DNA of 64,000 bases from Rhopalosiphum padi. Its lineage: Eukaryota; Arthropoda; Insecta; Hemiptera; Aphididae. Shown piece after piece: positions 39,001 through 50,600 of the stretch. The notes beneath the pieces are model-generated. The model saw only the letters and a list, made by a program, of their open reading frames with translations, made no database searches and was not told the DNA's origin. Where the stretch lies: assembly GCF_020882245.1 (NCBI RefSeq), contig NC_083600.1, forward strand, positions 5,394,001 to 5,458,000, given 5' to 3'. How positions within the stretch are numbered: position 1 is the stretch's first letter; the number at the start of each line of letters is the position of its first letter. The position numbers were made by a program, and so were the translations under genes.

Positions 39001-41450
39001 CTTTAAATTATGCATTTATTCAAATTCTGTTATTTATAATTTTTAAGTTTACTTAGACAGTATTTTAAATACCTAATTAAATGTTTTATATCACTCAAGA
39101 GGTTTATCTTGTGGTAATACAAACTTCTACTTTTCAAATAATAACAATCGATTTTATTTTACTGTAAATTTTTAATTGTTATGCATACGGTTCATTCAAA
39201 AACTTTTATGTATATTATACATCGACATTTTAGATAGTCTTATAGAGTTGCTACGGGAGTTATTACATTTTATGATAAGTTCGGAAGATATAGATGTCAT
39301 AAAAATAAGACATACAATTTACTAGGTAGGTATTTATAATATTCTGTCTAGTATTTATCATATTTAGTAGTTAAACAGTTTTTCCTAATAATTTGTAAAG
39401 ATTTAAAATATAATATAAAATGTTAATAATGTTAATTATTATAATTTTAAAATAACCCAAATAATTATAGCTACCATATATTATTCTAAGTCTATTATTA
39501 TCCATGGACTATATTATTTTTACGACATTATGTTTATAATAACCCAGAAATTATTCGTTATACCATTTCCAATTGTTTATACATTACAATATTTCTAATA
39601 AAATAGATAATATTATGCTTCATAATTTACAGTAAAAACTAAAAACGGTAAGTATAAAAAAAAAAGTTTTTCCAGTAGTCTCCTTAACCATTATAAACAG
39701 GATTTTAAAATTTGATTCCCTTAAAAATTTGAATAAAGGCATTATTATAATGGATTTAAAATATGTGAATAATATATTATATTTGGTGAACCACTTTATG
39801 TTGTACGTATAAATACTTTTTATTCAATAGGCACAAAATAATATCAACAATAATTATTGTCAATTGAAAAATAAATTGTAACCTAATTTACTAACTAATT
39901 TTACTTTAGTAAAATATATTATTATATTATATTTCAAACAAATATAGCATATTATGCAGTATGTGTGTAATAAGGTAATAGTGATATTATTATGTAGTTA
40001 ACATGAACACGAAAGTATTATATGTCATTTATATTGTACTTCAATATAATATGACAAACGTCTAAAATCTGTTTTGTTCGTACATAATATAATTCTAAGT
40101 ATATCTATACAAGATACAACCATGTTTCTATAATTCAAATATGCATATTATAATAATATGTTATTGATACATACATTTTATTATTTCCAAGAAACACTGA
40201 TATAACGACATTATTAATTTCATACATGTTTCGTTCATTCAAAACATAATCAGTGTAGTGGCGTAATTACTTATTTTTGACCCATAGGTTCTAAATTCAA
40301 AATCGTGTGGCTTAATGAATGTTACGTAACCATCACTATTAGTAGTAATAATATTATATTTTGATACAAGACTGCCATAATAACATTATACTTAATTCGA
40401 TTAATAGTACCGATATTATATTTTATATTATTATAAAGTTATAGTATAGTCATACTATCTTTGAAGTTACCTAGTGATGGTATTTCAACAATAATATTAT
40501 TATGGTTAACCAGTAACCTGAAACAGAAATACGCGACGGTTTAGCGGAAAGTATGAAAAGCTTTTTAATAGTGAATTCTTTTGAGCACTTTTTTACGCTT
40601 TTTACATTGTTTGTAGGTTATAATGTATATTAGTGGTCGAAAACGATATTTAGATAATAATATAAACTTAATGTATTCTACTTAAACAATACTGAGATTT
40701 AAATAAATATTTATTGAGTCGTAATGATAATCTACCATTTTATTCCGAAGTGGATGATAAAAATAATCTTTCTATTGTAACTAAACATTTATAATTCATG
40801 CCGCAATAAGATTAAAGTTTAATCATACTGTTTTTGTTCATGAAAAGTACCTACTCCAGAAACAGCTTTCTAAAATCTCACAAGAAATAAAATAAAGTAT
40901 GCACTATAAACAATTTTAAGTCTAATGGTGATGGGTACCAATATAACTAATATTGTTTTATGTTTAGCAAGTATACAAATAATTAATATTTTGTTATAAT
41001 TTAGTATTTATTTAAATTTACAAATCTTTTAGAGCTTATAATTTTTAAGGGGAAAATATTGCTTACGCATTTACATGTGTGAATTTAATTTGGACTATAT
41101 ACAAAATAATAAATATAATTTTTTTTTCGAAGCAGGCAATACATATTATTTATGCGAATTACTAATTTATAAATTGTATGTTATAATTTCAGACCATTAT
41201 AGCCGATTACTAAATGTTAATTAAATAATATTTTTGACGTCCAACATTATATTTAATCAGACTATTATATGAAATAAACGTAATTGTTCTACAAAAATGG
41301 ATTAAACAAAAAAAAAATGAGGAATTGTTTTATATGAATAGTAAAAATAAAATAAGTACTTATACAATCAATAGATTCTTAATTAAGTACACAATTTTAA
41401 TTATATTAGAAGTCATTAGATATTTGTTTTTATATATTGTTTAGTGTAAA
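36051..41450. other. AT-rich non-coding desert
   Basis: About 5.4 kb of AT-rich DNA. The only segment with some coding flavour is 37240-37458 on the minus strand. A short direct repeat of an 11-base unit (tgtaaaatgtt) occurs at about 38020-38041. A pair of 8-base inverted sequences (ccattata / tataatgg) lies at 39688-39753. Nothing else is interpretable. Confidence 0.5.
37240..37458 (-). other. Possible eroded coding relic, unidentified
   Basis: A 72-codon minus frame stands out from its AT-rich surroundings because its residues are not just Ile, Lys, Asn and Tyr. It includes NYREYAFHKDLERRKKPN near the start and LDQVTLEKSHSYLNFLN at the end. The DNA upstream on the same strand (37459-37545) also has a coding-like base mix but carries stops. 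It might be part of an eroded transposon protein. I cannot name a family, and chance remains possible. Confidence 0.15.
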
Positions 41451-41602
41451 AAATACGTTTTTGATTTAATACATGTGTTACGTATGGATGTATATGATAC
41501 CATTGATACCTAACGTTTTTATAGTTACCGTAGTAAAAAATTGCTTCGTGGTCTCTACAAGAAGAGAGACAAAGATCATTCATGTGACGATCATCAACAT
41601 TC

Positions 41603-42088
41603 ATGGTACATTTCAAAAACGAAAAGGTTTTCGGAGCCAATCTGAAAATCACAATAGTGTTACCCATTCCGCCGATGCGACAAATAATAATAATAATAAC
41701 AACAACGGCAACAATAAATCCGTCTGATTTTCGCAACCAGAACATTCGATTTCCAACAAATCATTGTGCGCGCTGCAGCGTGTGCAATACGAATATTATT
41801 ATTTTCCATAATATTACACAATCGCCGGGCGATAGCACACGACTTTGCCGGCGTAATTGTATTTTTCGACGAAAACACCAGCTGTACCGCGTTTGTCGGT
41901 GCAGCGCACGTCTTTTCCCGGTAACAACCACACACCACCCCTCGACCGCGGGGCCGGTCGACTATTTATTATATCGTTCGATTGATTGCCCATCGTCCGT
42001 CCAGGCAGCAGCAGCAGCAGCAGCAGCACCGGTGGCTAGACCAGTAAGTCGTATATTATATTACGGTATTAAAAGACCGATCGAATAA
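41603..42088 (+). CDS. Longest open frame in the window; doubtful
   Basis: A 161-codon ATG-initiated frame. Its start context (attcATGG) has a pyrimidine at -3, which is weak, although G is present at +4. It passes through an AAT/AAC repeat (Ile and Thr runs), a cysteine-bearing middle (CARCSVCN, CRRNC, RVCRCSAR) and an eight-residue alanine run from the GCA repeat near residue 140. The frame reads through the donor-like GTAAGT at 42044. If that donor is used, the last 15 codons would be intron. No domain is recognised, and antisense frames of 70-109 codons overlap it. I think it more likely non-coding or untranslated-exon DNA than a real protein. Confidence 0.15.
   Translation: MVHFKNEKVFGANLKITIVLPIPPMRQIIIIITTTATINPSDFRNQNIRFPTNHCARCSVCNTNIIIFHNITQSPGDSTRLCRRNCIFRRKHQLYRVCRCSARLFPVTTTHHPSTAGPVDYLLYRSIDCPSSVQAAAAAAAAPVARPVSRILYYGIKRPIE
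42005..42049 (+). other. CAG-repeat segment ending at a near-consensus splice donor
   Basis: ccgtccAG at 41997-42004 could act as an acceptor. (GCA)8 and caccggtggctagacca follow, then GTAAGT at 42044-42049, which matches positions +1 to +6 of the donor consensus exactly. The intervening 39 bases would make a very short exon. Alternatively the donor ends a longer first exon starting in the GC-rich DNA upstream. Confidence 0.25.
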
Positions 42089-42892
42089 ATCGGATTCGCG
42101 CGGATGACCCTCGACGACGACGACGACGCGGAGGCCCTCGGGAAACTGCCGCGCGCGGTCGCGTAAACTCTCCGCCGTCGCTGATCCGCGGTCGGTGTCA
42201 CGTCGCAGGGTAGGTATAACAAACACACACACACACACACACACATATATGTATACGTATTATACGCCACTCTTCGAGCGGATTTCGTCGTCCGTCCGTT
42301 TGTTTACAACGCGACAAGTGCGACACACACACACACACCCGCGTCGTCGTCCAATTATATGTATATATATATATATATATATAAGACAGATATGCCCGTG
42401 CCGAGTGCTTTTAATTAGTCCGCGACTCGCCCCCGCCGCACACAAAATATAATATAGGTACCTACTACCGCCCGCGCAAACGCGCACGATTCCGGAAGCC
42501 TCCGGTTTAATCTTTAGCCACGCGGTCGTGTGCGCGCGAAACGTGTCTAGTGACGTTTATTAACCCTTACCGCGACCTGACCTTATTATTGTAAAGGTGT
42601 CACGTGCGCGAATAATAATAATAATAATATATCGCCGCACTGATGTGTGTACACGTTACATATTATATACGTATAGGTACGTATATATATATATGAGGCG
42701 TGTGGCCGGCGAACGTGCGCGTGTGCAATCGTGCGTGCGCGAATACGAAAAACAGATTAGACCGCGTTTGAGTGATACACTAAAAAATAATAATAATAAT
42801 AATAATAATTATTTTTCTCGTATATTTATCTACATACGCGATATTATATTATAATTGTGTCCGACAAACGACGGTCCCCAAACGGTATACAC

Positions 42893-43134
42893 CAGCGGTT
42901 CCCAGCGAGCAGCGTGGTACTGGGCCGCGAACGACACGATGTTAAACATTATATATTATTATATTATATAATAGGTATATATTTAAAATAATAATGTTTA
43001 CATTAAATACTTAATAATATTTCATTTTTTTGTTTATAATAACTGCCGTATGTATACATATATATGTGGGCCTCAAAGGGTGTTTTGTTTACAAAATTGG
43101 TGGTCCGCACAACTAAAAAGGTTGGGAATCACCG
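42893..43134. mobile_element. Non-autonomous hAT-type element (MITE), about 242 bp
   Basis: The left end reads CAGCGGTTCCCAGCGAGCAG from 42893. The right end, reverse-complemented from 43134, reads CGGTGATTCCCAACCTTTTT. Both are variants of the common hAT end CAG-GGTTCCCAACC. Internal GTGGTACTGGGCCGC on the left and GGTGGTCCGCAC on the right are also typical subterminal strings. The 8 bases flanking each end are gtatacac and gtacatag. They agree at five of eight positions, and both have T at position 2 and A at position 7 (nTnnnnAn), as hAT target duplications often do. The interior is AT-rich with no coding capacity, so it needed a transposase from elsewhere. It is decayed and surely inactive. 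Confidence 0.6.
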
Positions 43135-43600
43135 GTACATAGTATATATACACTATATACGATACGGATTTTGATATTGACCATAGATTTGTATTTACGA
43201 ATATAATATGTCATAACGAATATAAAACATTTCGAAATTTGGCGCGAATCTCGAAACTTTATAACATTATGTATACCACTCCTTCGAGTTGTCACTTGTA
43301 CAAATATAGACGTGGTGAAATTAATGTTTATTATATACAGTTTATTGCAAAGTACGGAAAACGGTTATTACGCATAATGTTTATACCGATCAATGTTTTC
43401 ACGTTTAAAGTACATTTATTTGAAAACAGTTCAACTATAATTAGTATAATTTAATTAATATAATAATAATAGTAATAATGATAACGATAATATATACATT
43501 TTTTTTTTTGAAACGAGTTTAGAGTCCTGAACAATAATACATAATATTCAAAACAGAATTAATAACCGCGATTAGCGTATAATATACTATTAGCTGATAT
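43135..43600. other. AT-rich non-coding DNA
   Basis: No gene supported. A T run at 43499-43509 and short AAT repeats at 43461-43480 are the only features. Confidence 0.5.
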
Positions 43601-44317
43601 GATATGTTTTTGAAATCCTGCGTAAGAACCTGCGCGGCGGTGACAACTGAGACCTAATCCGGTGAGACGATGTGACCTGCTGCGATAATTACATATAATA
43701 ATCTATAATGTACATAATGTGCGTAGAAGACGTGTCGAGTGTATGACATCCGACAAAATTAACTATCCGCACAGTGAACGCTTCCAGTCTTAATGTCGGT
43801 TCTCTAGAGACTTACACTCGCGTGTGATGCTGCGCGTTCAGTGCTTTATATTATATGTACGACAAACGACGACGACAACGCAGTCGACCCGGTGCACGGA
43901 CCACGATGCGTACACACACCTATATATATATATATATAATATATATTACAGGGAGAGGAGTGTATATCATATAATATATTATAATATGTGACGAGGCGCT
44001 GACGAAGCGACTGCGGAGTATTATGTTTATTAAAATATTTTAAGCTCCGCCGAGGAATAACTGCACCGGTGCCGTTTTTGTTCATTAACTAAGACCGACA
44101 AGTTTACTTCAACTTTGCGCATACCTAAACGAGTATACATACATACATTTACATATAATATATTATGTACGTGTACATATACCCATAGTACGTACGCGTA
44201 CACACAGTGTGTGTTCATTCGTTCGTGCGCACGTCATTCGCCGAATTCCGAGTCGCCTTTAGATATATACGTACACTTTATAAAATTTGACACGGATATA
44301 AACTGTGCCCATTAGCG

Positions 44318-44348
<31 letters not shown>

Positions 44349-44830
44349 GTGCCGAGTCACCTCTCCGATGCCTTCGTGTATAATAATAATACGTTTGTAA
44401 CGCGTAAATTGGTGTATATGTACAACGCGGTGTAACTTCTGCAACGTGGCGCACACCCCGTTGCATTTTTTCCGACCCTCTCGAGTAGTCGTGTGTCTCG
44501 GTTGAAACGATCGCGGAGACTCGGCCTTAGGTTCCGCGGGCGCGCGCGTGCGAGTGTGAGGTTGAAAACTTGAAACAACCGCGAGCACAAATACGATTGC
44601 GGTATAGCGACCGTAATAATATAACGAAGGCAGTGAGCCGCATACATTATGCCTTAACGCAACATCGTACACAAAAATTATTATACTTTTTTTTTTCGTT
44701 CTTTCATAATTAAATAAAAATTAAAAAAAAATCAAATCCACGCGTAACTGCAGCGGCGTATAATAATATTATTATACAAAGGCTTTCGAGTGCATCGGGC
44801 GCGTGTATATAATCTAGAACTGGGCACCTA
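43601..44830. promoter_or_regulatory. GC/CpG-rich island with (TA)n arrays
   Basis: CpG-rich patches at 43630-43700, 43855-43920 and 44440-44560 (ggttccgcgggcgcgcgcgtgcgagtg) alternate with TA arrays at 43921-43938 and 44322-44346. A minus frame of 137 codons from 44672 contains a hydrophobic stretch (AIVFVLAVVSS) but begins with GTG and has no ATG in its first three-quarters. It is reported separately as an observation. Confidence 0.38.
44322..44346. repeat. (TA)n microsatellite
   Basis: About twelve TA units at the boundary of the GC-rich patch. Confidence 0.92.
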
Positions 44831-46640
44831 ATTTGATATTTCGCAAAAACTTTATTTACTGTAGTCAGCAAGGGTCTACACTCAAAATCAAGATAAACTG
44901 AAAGTTGGACATTTTATATAATTACGTCGTTAACACGGTAAACCTTGGTCCGATTATAAATAAACATTTCTATTTAATTAAGATTAACATGACATTTTAT
45001 TACTCTTCGCGAATAATATTATGCTGAAATATTTTGCAGACCAACAAAGCAGTGTTTTCTGATATTACAGACTGCCGTCCTGAAAAAAAAAATAATTGTT
45101 TGTAATTTATAAAAACAAAAATGTAGTATTTTTGTATACGCTTTTTAACACAATAGCAGATTTTCACGAAAAACAATAATAATAAAACGTTTTACTTGTC
45201 CATTAATTTAAAATGTATTAATAATTGTATCAAAAATAAAAGTTCTGTTCGTGTTTGTATATATTAATAATTATTATTGTCGTTGATATGTTGATTACTT
45301 GATTATAATAAATGTATTTGGAAAAATTTTAAAACAAAAAGGATTTAATTTTTTTATCAACCAATTTTTTTTTTGCGTTGTCTTGTCAATATCGTTTGAT
45401 AAACGATTTTCAAATTAAATTATTATCAACGGTAATAATAGGTACCTGTGTTTACATTATATAGTACTTAACAGTTACAGTTGTGTGTCACTGATTACTA
45501 AGTAAAATGATTCACTTCGACTGATATAAATTACCGAATGTTATAATGAGAAACAATATTTACGAATAATATACTTTTATGTATGTAATTTACTTATTAT
45601 AATATACTCGTATAATTTTACTAAAGATGATTCCGGTGATGCATATAGGTATACAATATACGTACATATATATATAATGTGAAAATGCTTTCAATAAGAA
45701 TTGTGATATAATGATATAAAATTATTTTATATTTTTATAATGTTGACATTTCAAAATTTCCAAAATATGAATTGTTAGCTTCTAATTTTATTCTGGTCGT
45801 CTAGTGTTTACATACTTAGGTAAGTATTTTAAATTTTTAAAGATTATAACAAAGTTTCTTCGTAACATGCTTTTAGACAAATGAAAACGTTATTACTTAT
45901 TATACAAGCTAGTAGAATAGATAGAAGAATTGATAGATTTGTATAATAAAATATGGCAAACAATTTTCGTAGGTATGGAGGTCCTGAAAAATAAGCGATG
46001 AAATAATAAATAAGAATGATGCTCTACTTCCACAATATTTGACTTGGAAATTTAATGTGATAAAAATATTAAACAATAATTAGACACAATATCTACAATA
46101 TCTAACAATATCTTAGAAATTTATCTCAACATCCAATATACCTCACTGACGAATAGTTAAAATCGATTATGTTTAATAATTAGTTCACAATAATCACAGA
46201 GTAAACACAGCAGATACCTTACCTATATAGAATATTGAAGTAAATATTCGAATACATTATAATATATTCTTATAAAGTATTACATGCGTCCTGTAGGTAA
46301 CAATGATTATCATACCTTGTATATTATAATCATATTGCTTAGAATACCGTAATTATTGGTAATTAGCCATACTAGTTGTTTAGTTTATTAAGTTATTATA
46401 CCATACATTTCGAGTAGGTAGGTGTACAATTATTTCTATATTATGTGCAATTATTGTAATTAATTATAGACTCTTCAACTACACATATAATATTTTTGTA
46501 ACTTTTCTCTGTTTTTTCTAGTTATTATGTTATATGTATGATATAAAATCAACATAGCAAATGTTTAAATAAAATAATGCAGCATGACCCAAGTGGAATC
46601 TTCATCCGAAATAAAAAAAAAAATATACACATACAATATA
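44831..46640. other. AT-rich non-coding DNA
   Basis: AT-rich with homopolymer tracts (45365-45375 and similar). No exon, RNA gene or transposon end is supported. Confidence 0.5.
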
Positions 46641-47032
46641 AAAACGTAATTTTAGCTCTCTTGTGATGTAGTTGTACCGTCAGCCTACGGCTATTGTTAT
46701 TATTCGAAAGCCACTCGACTAGGAAACCTTTTTTTAAGGTATTTCGACGTCCGCCATCAACATATCGCTCGTCCTGTCTAATTAAACAGAGCTCGGCAAC
46801 CCGACAACAATTTCGTCATACCTACCAAGTATTCATAAGCATCTTATTAATTTTACAAGTATGTTACATTTTGAACGTCTTGCGAACCATCACAATACGT
46901 TCTTGGAATTATTATTATTATTATTGTTATTATGCGGTCGGTGAACGAAGCCCGAAAGATTTTGCACAGCGATAATAGTCGTTATGGGGCCGTGTATAAT
47001 ATAGAGTCGTCGAGTGCGAATTTACATACCTA

Positions 47033-47053
47033 ACCTACCTACCTACCTACCTA
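47033..47053 (+). repeat. (CCTA)n tetranucleotide run
   Basis: About five copies of acct/ccta. It is not the insect telomere unit TTAGG, because the repeat period is four. Confidence 0.85.
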
Positions 47054-47480
47054 TACATATCGCGCGAAAATAAAAATTTAAATTCGCATTTTCCGCAGTT
47101 TTCGTTTGTGGAACACACTGCTGCCTGCAAGTATACAGCAGCAGCGAGCAGCGATCGATAAGGTCGTTTGTCGGTAAGCCCTTTTCGCCCATACGCGGTA
47201 AAACCATTTTGGGCGGAATCGCATTTTTTCTTTCACCTCCGCCGCTAGAATATTATTGTTATTTGTACCGATTTCACGCGCTCACGATTCAAATAACGAA
47301 TCTCTTTTTATGACGTTTGATTAAAACTAATATTTTTATGTATTAGTACACACTCCATCACGTAGTCACAGTTCGTTCTTTGACTGTGATTCCGACACGA
47401 AGACCGTCCGAAGCAACCGGTTTGCCGGTCGACAGGACGAGTCTCGTCTTGGTCGACTTCATCATCATCACTGCTGCCGC

Positions 47481-47501
47481 AGCAGCAGCAGCAGCAGCAG
47501 C
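47481..47501 (+). repeat. (CAG)7 microsatellite
   Basis: Seven CAG units preceded by (ATC)n-like catcatcatc and actgctgccg. It lies in a start-less open frame (47331-47513) where the array would encode a serine run after a four-histidine stretch. Confidence 0.92.
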
Positions 47502-48062
47502 TATAATGTATAATATCATTACACGACGACTTTAATGATGTGCGGTCGTGCGGACGTCGTCGTCGTCGTCGTCGCGCGTTTTAGAAACGCGATGGAAATG
47601 CACGAGATCGGGGAGTCGACCAAAGGCTGGCACGGCGATAATCTGACCTCGGAAGGGGCGGGGTGTGCGTCTTTTTACGCAACGGCACGCAGCACGCGGG
47701 TCTTCTCGACATTGACAATCGCGTATTATCGCGTAACGCGGGTATATACATAACAATAATATTATTACTATGCGTATACAGGTACACTGCGGTGCGCTCC
47801 ATTGTCCGCGGTGACGATAACGCCGCGAGCGACCGACCGACCTGACGTCGTCGTCGTCGCAGTCATTTCCGCGTGTCGTGACAATGTCATATAAATATAT
47901 ATCACATTATTATAGCTGTGTACAATGATTATAGTATTATACTGCGCAATACGACAACTACTATACAGTCGTAATGCCGAGAGAGTGCTTTTTATACGCT
48001 TTTCGTTCGGTCGGATCGCCACCCGACCCGTGACGACGACGGGTGACGTAGCGCCAGATGAG

Positions 48063-48089
48063 GTGTGTGTGTGTGTGTGTGTGTGTGTG
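48063..48089 (+). repeat. (GT)n microsatellite
   Basis: About thirteen GT units within the GC-rich island, followed 30 bases later by a CA/CG-rich run. Confidence 0.93.
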
Positions 48090-48252
48090 GGAGAGACACG
48101 CAGATGAGACATGTGCGGGCACACACACACGCGCGCGCGTGTCGTTTAATCATCCGGTCGCGATTTTTTTTTTCGCCAAACGCATTTCGCATCGTTTCGA
48201 AACACGACTGTGCACGCGTGTGTTTTTTCCTATTGTTTTCGGGGGGCATTAA

Positions 48253-48747
48253 CGACGACACCCGCGTTTCACCCACCCGCCGCGCGTTCGACGTGCCATC
48301 GGCCAAGGATGCGGCGGAGGTCCTATCTTCACGGCCGGAAATGCAATTTCAAGGGCATCGCTAATTGCACCCGAGGAGGAGCCGCCGTTGCACGTGCAGG
48401 TGGTGACCGCCGGCCGGGGGGGTGTTGATAAGCCGTTTTTACGGTTCGATGTCGTCGTCGTCATAACGCACGCTCTCGCCAGCGAATTTAAATGCAAAAC
48501 GTGCGGTGCCTGTATACCTATACACGTAGTATTGCGTTCCGGCGACGTCGGGCTCCGTGCGGGCAGGCACACGGCCGATTCGTCACGGCACTTTTGTGAA
48601 ACTCGTGATTATGTTTACAGTAAAAACGTTGCCGGCCATCGTTCGACGCAATTTCGGTCAATTTCCGAATTTTTATCTCACCGTTATTGTGTTCTGCTCG
48701 ATTATACTGTGGCGCGTTTTCAAGATTTAATAATATTAACACGTTAA
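48253..48747 (+). CDS. Start-less open frame of 164 codons, possible exon
   Basis: After a TAA at 48250-48252 the plus frame stays open for 164 codons to a TAA at 48747, without a single in-frame ATG. It therefore cannot be a stand-alone gene but could be an exon. Recognisable pieces are GQGCGGGPIFTAGNAI (about residues 17-32), APEEEPPLHVQVVTAGRGG (about 38-56), a hydrophobic VVVVITHALA, and FKCKTCGAC with three cysteines. The reverse strand is also open over 48572-48249, with a GCGG|GTGGGT donor-like string near 48282. Strand is therefore uncertain and compositional chance is possible. I do not recognise a family. Confidence 0.2.
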   Translation, partial: RRHPRFTHPPRVRRAIGQGCGGGPIFTAGNAISRASLIAPEEEPPLHVQVVTAGRGGVDKPFLRFDVVVVITHALASEFKCKTCGACIPIHVVLRSGDVGLRAGRHTADSSRHFCETRDYVYSKNVAGHRSTQFRSISEFLSHRYCVLLDYTVARFQDLIILTR

Positions 48748-48760
48748 CGTCGTACCTATA

Positions 48761-49320
48761 TTGTTATTGTTGTACATAGCCCCCCCCATTCGTATACATT
48801 GTATATATATATAAGACATATATAGACATATATTTTATGTATACGTACTCGCTAACAGATTTTCGGAATATTGTCATCGCTGTGTTTCGACTCGTCACGT
48901 AGTTGTGCTTAACACTATTATGTAGTATACGCTTGACGTTCTCAATTTATTCACACAACATAAATTATTTATTTTCTTAGAGTCGATTCGTATTATTTGA
49001 TTGAATCAAACAATCGCGTAATATTGAATTTTCAGTAGTATTGTTCGTGCTGCTCCCGAGAACGTACTTTAATTCGTTATTAAATTATAAATGAAACTGG
49101 TGACGACAATGCGTTTCATTTTACAAGATCTAATTTATTAGAGTTTTGTAATTTGTTGCACACAAAACTATTTACGTAGTAATTTTATATTATTTCACAT
49201 TAATTAGCCTGTTGTTAGTTCTTTTACAGTACTTAAGACGAGCTACTATAATTTTGTGTATTACTACACACTTTGTATGGTAGTACAGAATTAAAAAATG
49301 TATAATGACTTAACCTTTTT
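48761..49320. other. Non-coding transition to AT-rich DNA
   Basis: Composition falls from the island to the desert. A C7 run lies at 48781-48787. No gene is supported. Confidence 0.5.
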
Positions 49321-50600
49321 TTACAGTTTTTTTTCCATTTATTTTTGATTGGATAATTCATATACATATGAGTATACTTTGACATATTTTCTACATAATA
49401 CATATTTTACAGAAAAAATTCAAAATCGGTCAAATTTCAGAAATACCAGGGAAAAAATGAGAATTGACAAAAATACTTGGGAAAATGTAATATTATGGTT
49501 TTCGTCTTGATAAACTTAGTTGTGATCACTGATCAACCTCATTTGAGCAAAATTATAGTGAATTTTATTGAAAGATTGTATTGGTTTTATTAATAATTAT
49601 ACGACTTAGTCAGTTTATTGCTTTTTCTCGTATACTTTAATTTTATCTACTCCTCATGTTATAAGTATACAGAATACCCATTACATACTTAGTATACTAT
49701 TACAGGAGGATAATAACTATATATTATTATATTATGATTAATCATGTATTTAAGAACCGCAAAAATATATTTTTAAATGTTCTAACTTTTTTAATGGATA
49801 AAATTAAAATTATACCTTATATAGTAATATCATCATATTTTAGATTCTGAGAAGAGCAATAAATGTATTGATTTTACAAAAACTACGATACATAATAAAC
49901 TACGAGGTTAAGTAGTCAATAAAATTATTCAATTTTCATTTTTGAGGTTTCTTTTGGATAAAAAACTAGATCTAGTTAATAATTTGGAAAGGTAAAAATT
50001 AAAAATACATGATATTTTTTTTATGATCTGATAAAACAAACAAAAAATTAAGAGAAAATTAGAATGTTTTCGCTAATCTACCAGTTTTCGACCAAATTGA
50101 AATCTTTACTTTGTTATAATTCAAAAATAAAAAATCATTGAAACTTAAAATGTTTACCAAGTTTTTATATAAAAACTAAAATAAATTTTCTATACAAAAT
50201 ATAATAAAGCATTTTTCAAGTTATTTATAGAAAATAAAATATTGTTTTTAGTTTTTTTTTTTTTAAATATTATTAAAAAGCTTGTGAATTGATAAAAATG
50301 CTTGAAAATGTAATGCAAAATTCCTTATACCTTGTTCAATTTCCAAATTAAAATGTCGAAAATTTAAAGTCACAATATTTTTTAAGAATTTAAATTTTTA
50401 ATTTTGACAAGATTTGCCAAAATGTCAAAAATTATTAATTATTTTTATATTTAAATTTTGGAAATGTAATTCAAGAATTCTCATAAGTAATTCATACTGG
50501 TACCATAAAATATTAAAAATATATAAAGACAATTACTTTTTTTAAACATTTTAGGTTCACATTTAGACAAAAGTACTTACTTAAACGATAAAATAAATAA
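49320..50600. repeat. Probable decayed dispersed repeat, AT-rich
   Basis: A long stretch with recurrent phrases such as caaaatttcagaaatacc, gaattgataaaaatgcttgaaaatgt and gacaaaaatacttgggaaaatgtaata. The two phrases gacaaaaatacttgggaaaatgtaat (about 49467-49492) and gataaaaatgcttgaaaatgtaat (about 50290-50313) are similar to each other and lie about 820 bases apart. This suggests internal duplication or two copies of one element. No terminal repeats or coding capacity are visible. Confidence 0.35.

Larger units (their letters stand above)
41460..42885. promoter_or_regulatory. Large GC/CpG-rich island with many microsatellites
   Basis: Composition becomes GC- and CpG-rich from about 41760. 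It includes (GCA)8 at 42005-42028, (GAC)n at 42112-42128, (CA)n at 42222-42245 and 42323-42338, (TA)n at 42361-42382, and AAT arrays at 42611-42629 and 42786-42809. A near-consensus donor GTAAGT lies at 42044-42049. Many frames are open on both strands because of composition. The whole looks like the 5' region of a gene or a regulatory hub. Confidence 0.45.
46641..48760. promoter_or_regulatory. Largest GC/CpG-rich island
   Basis: Two kilobases of markedly GC- and CpG-rich DNA. It holds a (CCTA)n run (47033-47053), (CAG)7 (47481-47501), (GTC)n (about 47556-47573), (GT)n (48063-48089), a CA/CG run (48120-48140) and dense CpG at 48240-48480. Every frame is sparsely interrupted, giving over a dozen overlapping ORFs of 60-120 codons. 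This is the best place in the window to look for a transcription start, a first exon or a conserved coding exon. Confidence 0.5.

Noticed and set aside
47033..47053. Telomere-like repeat
   Set aside because: The unit is CCTA (period four), not the insect TTAGG/CCTAA (period five).
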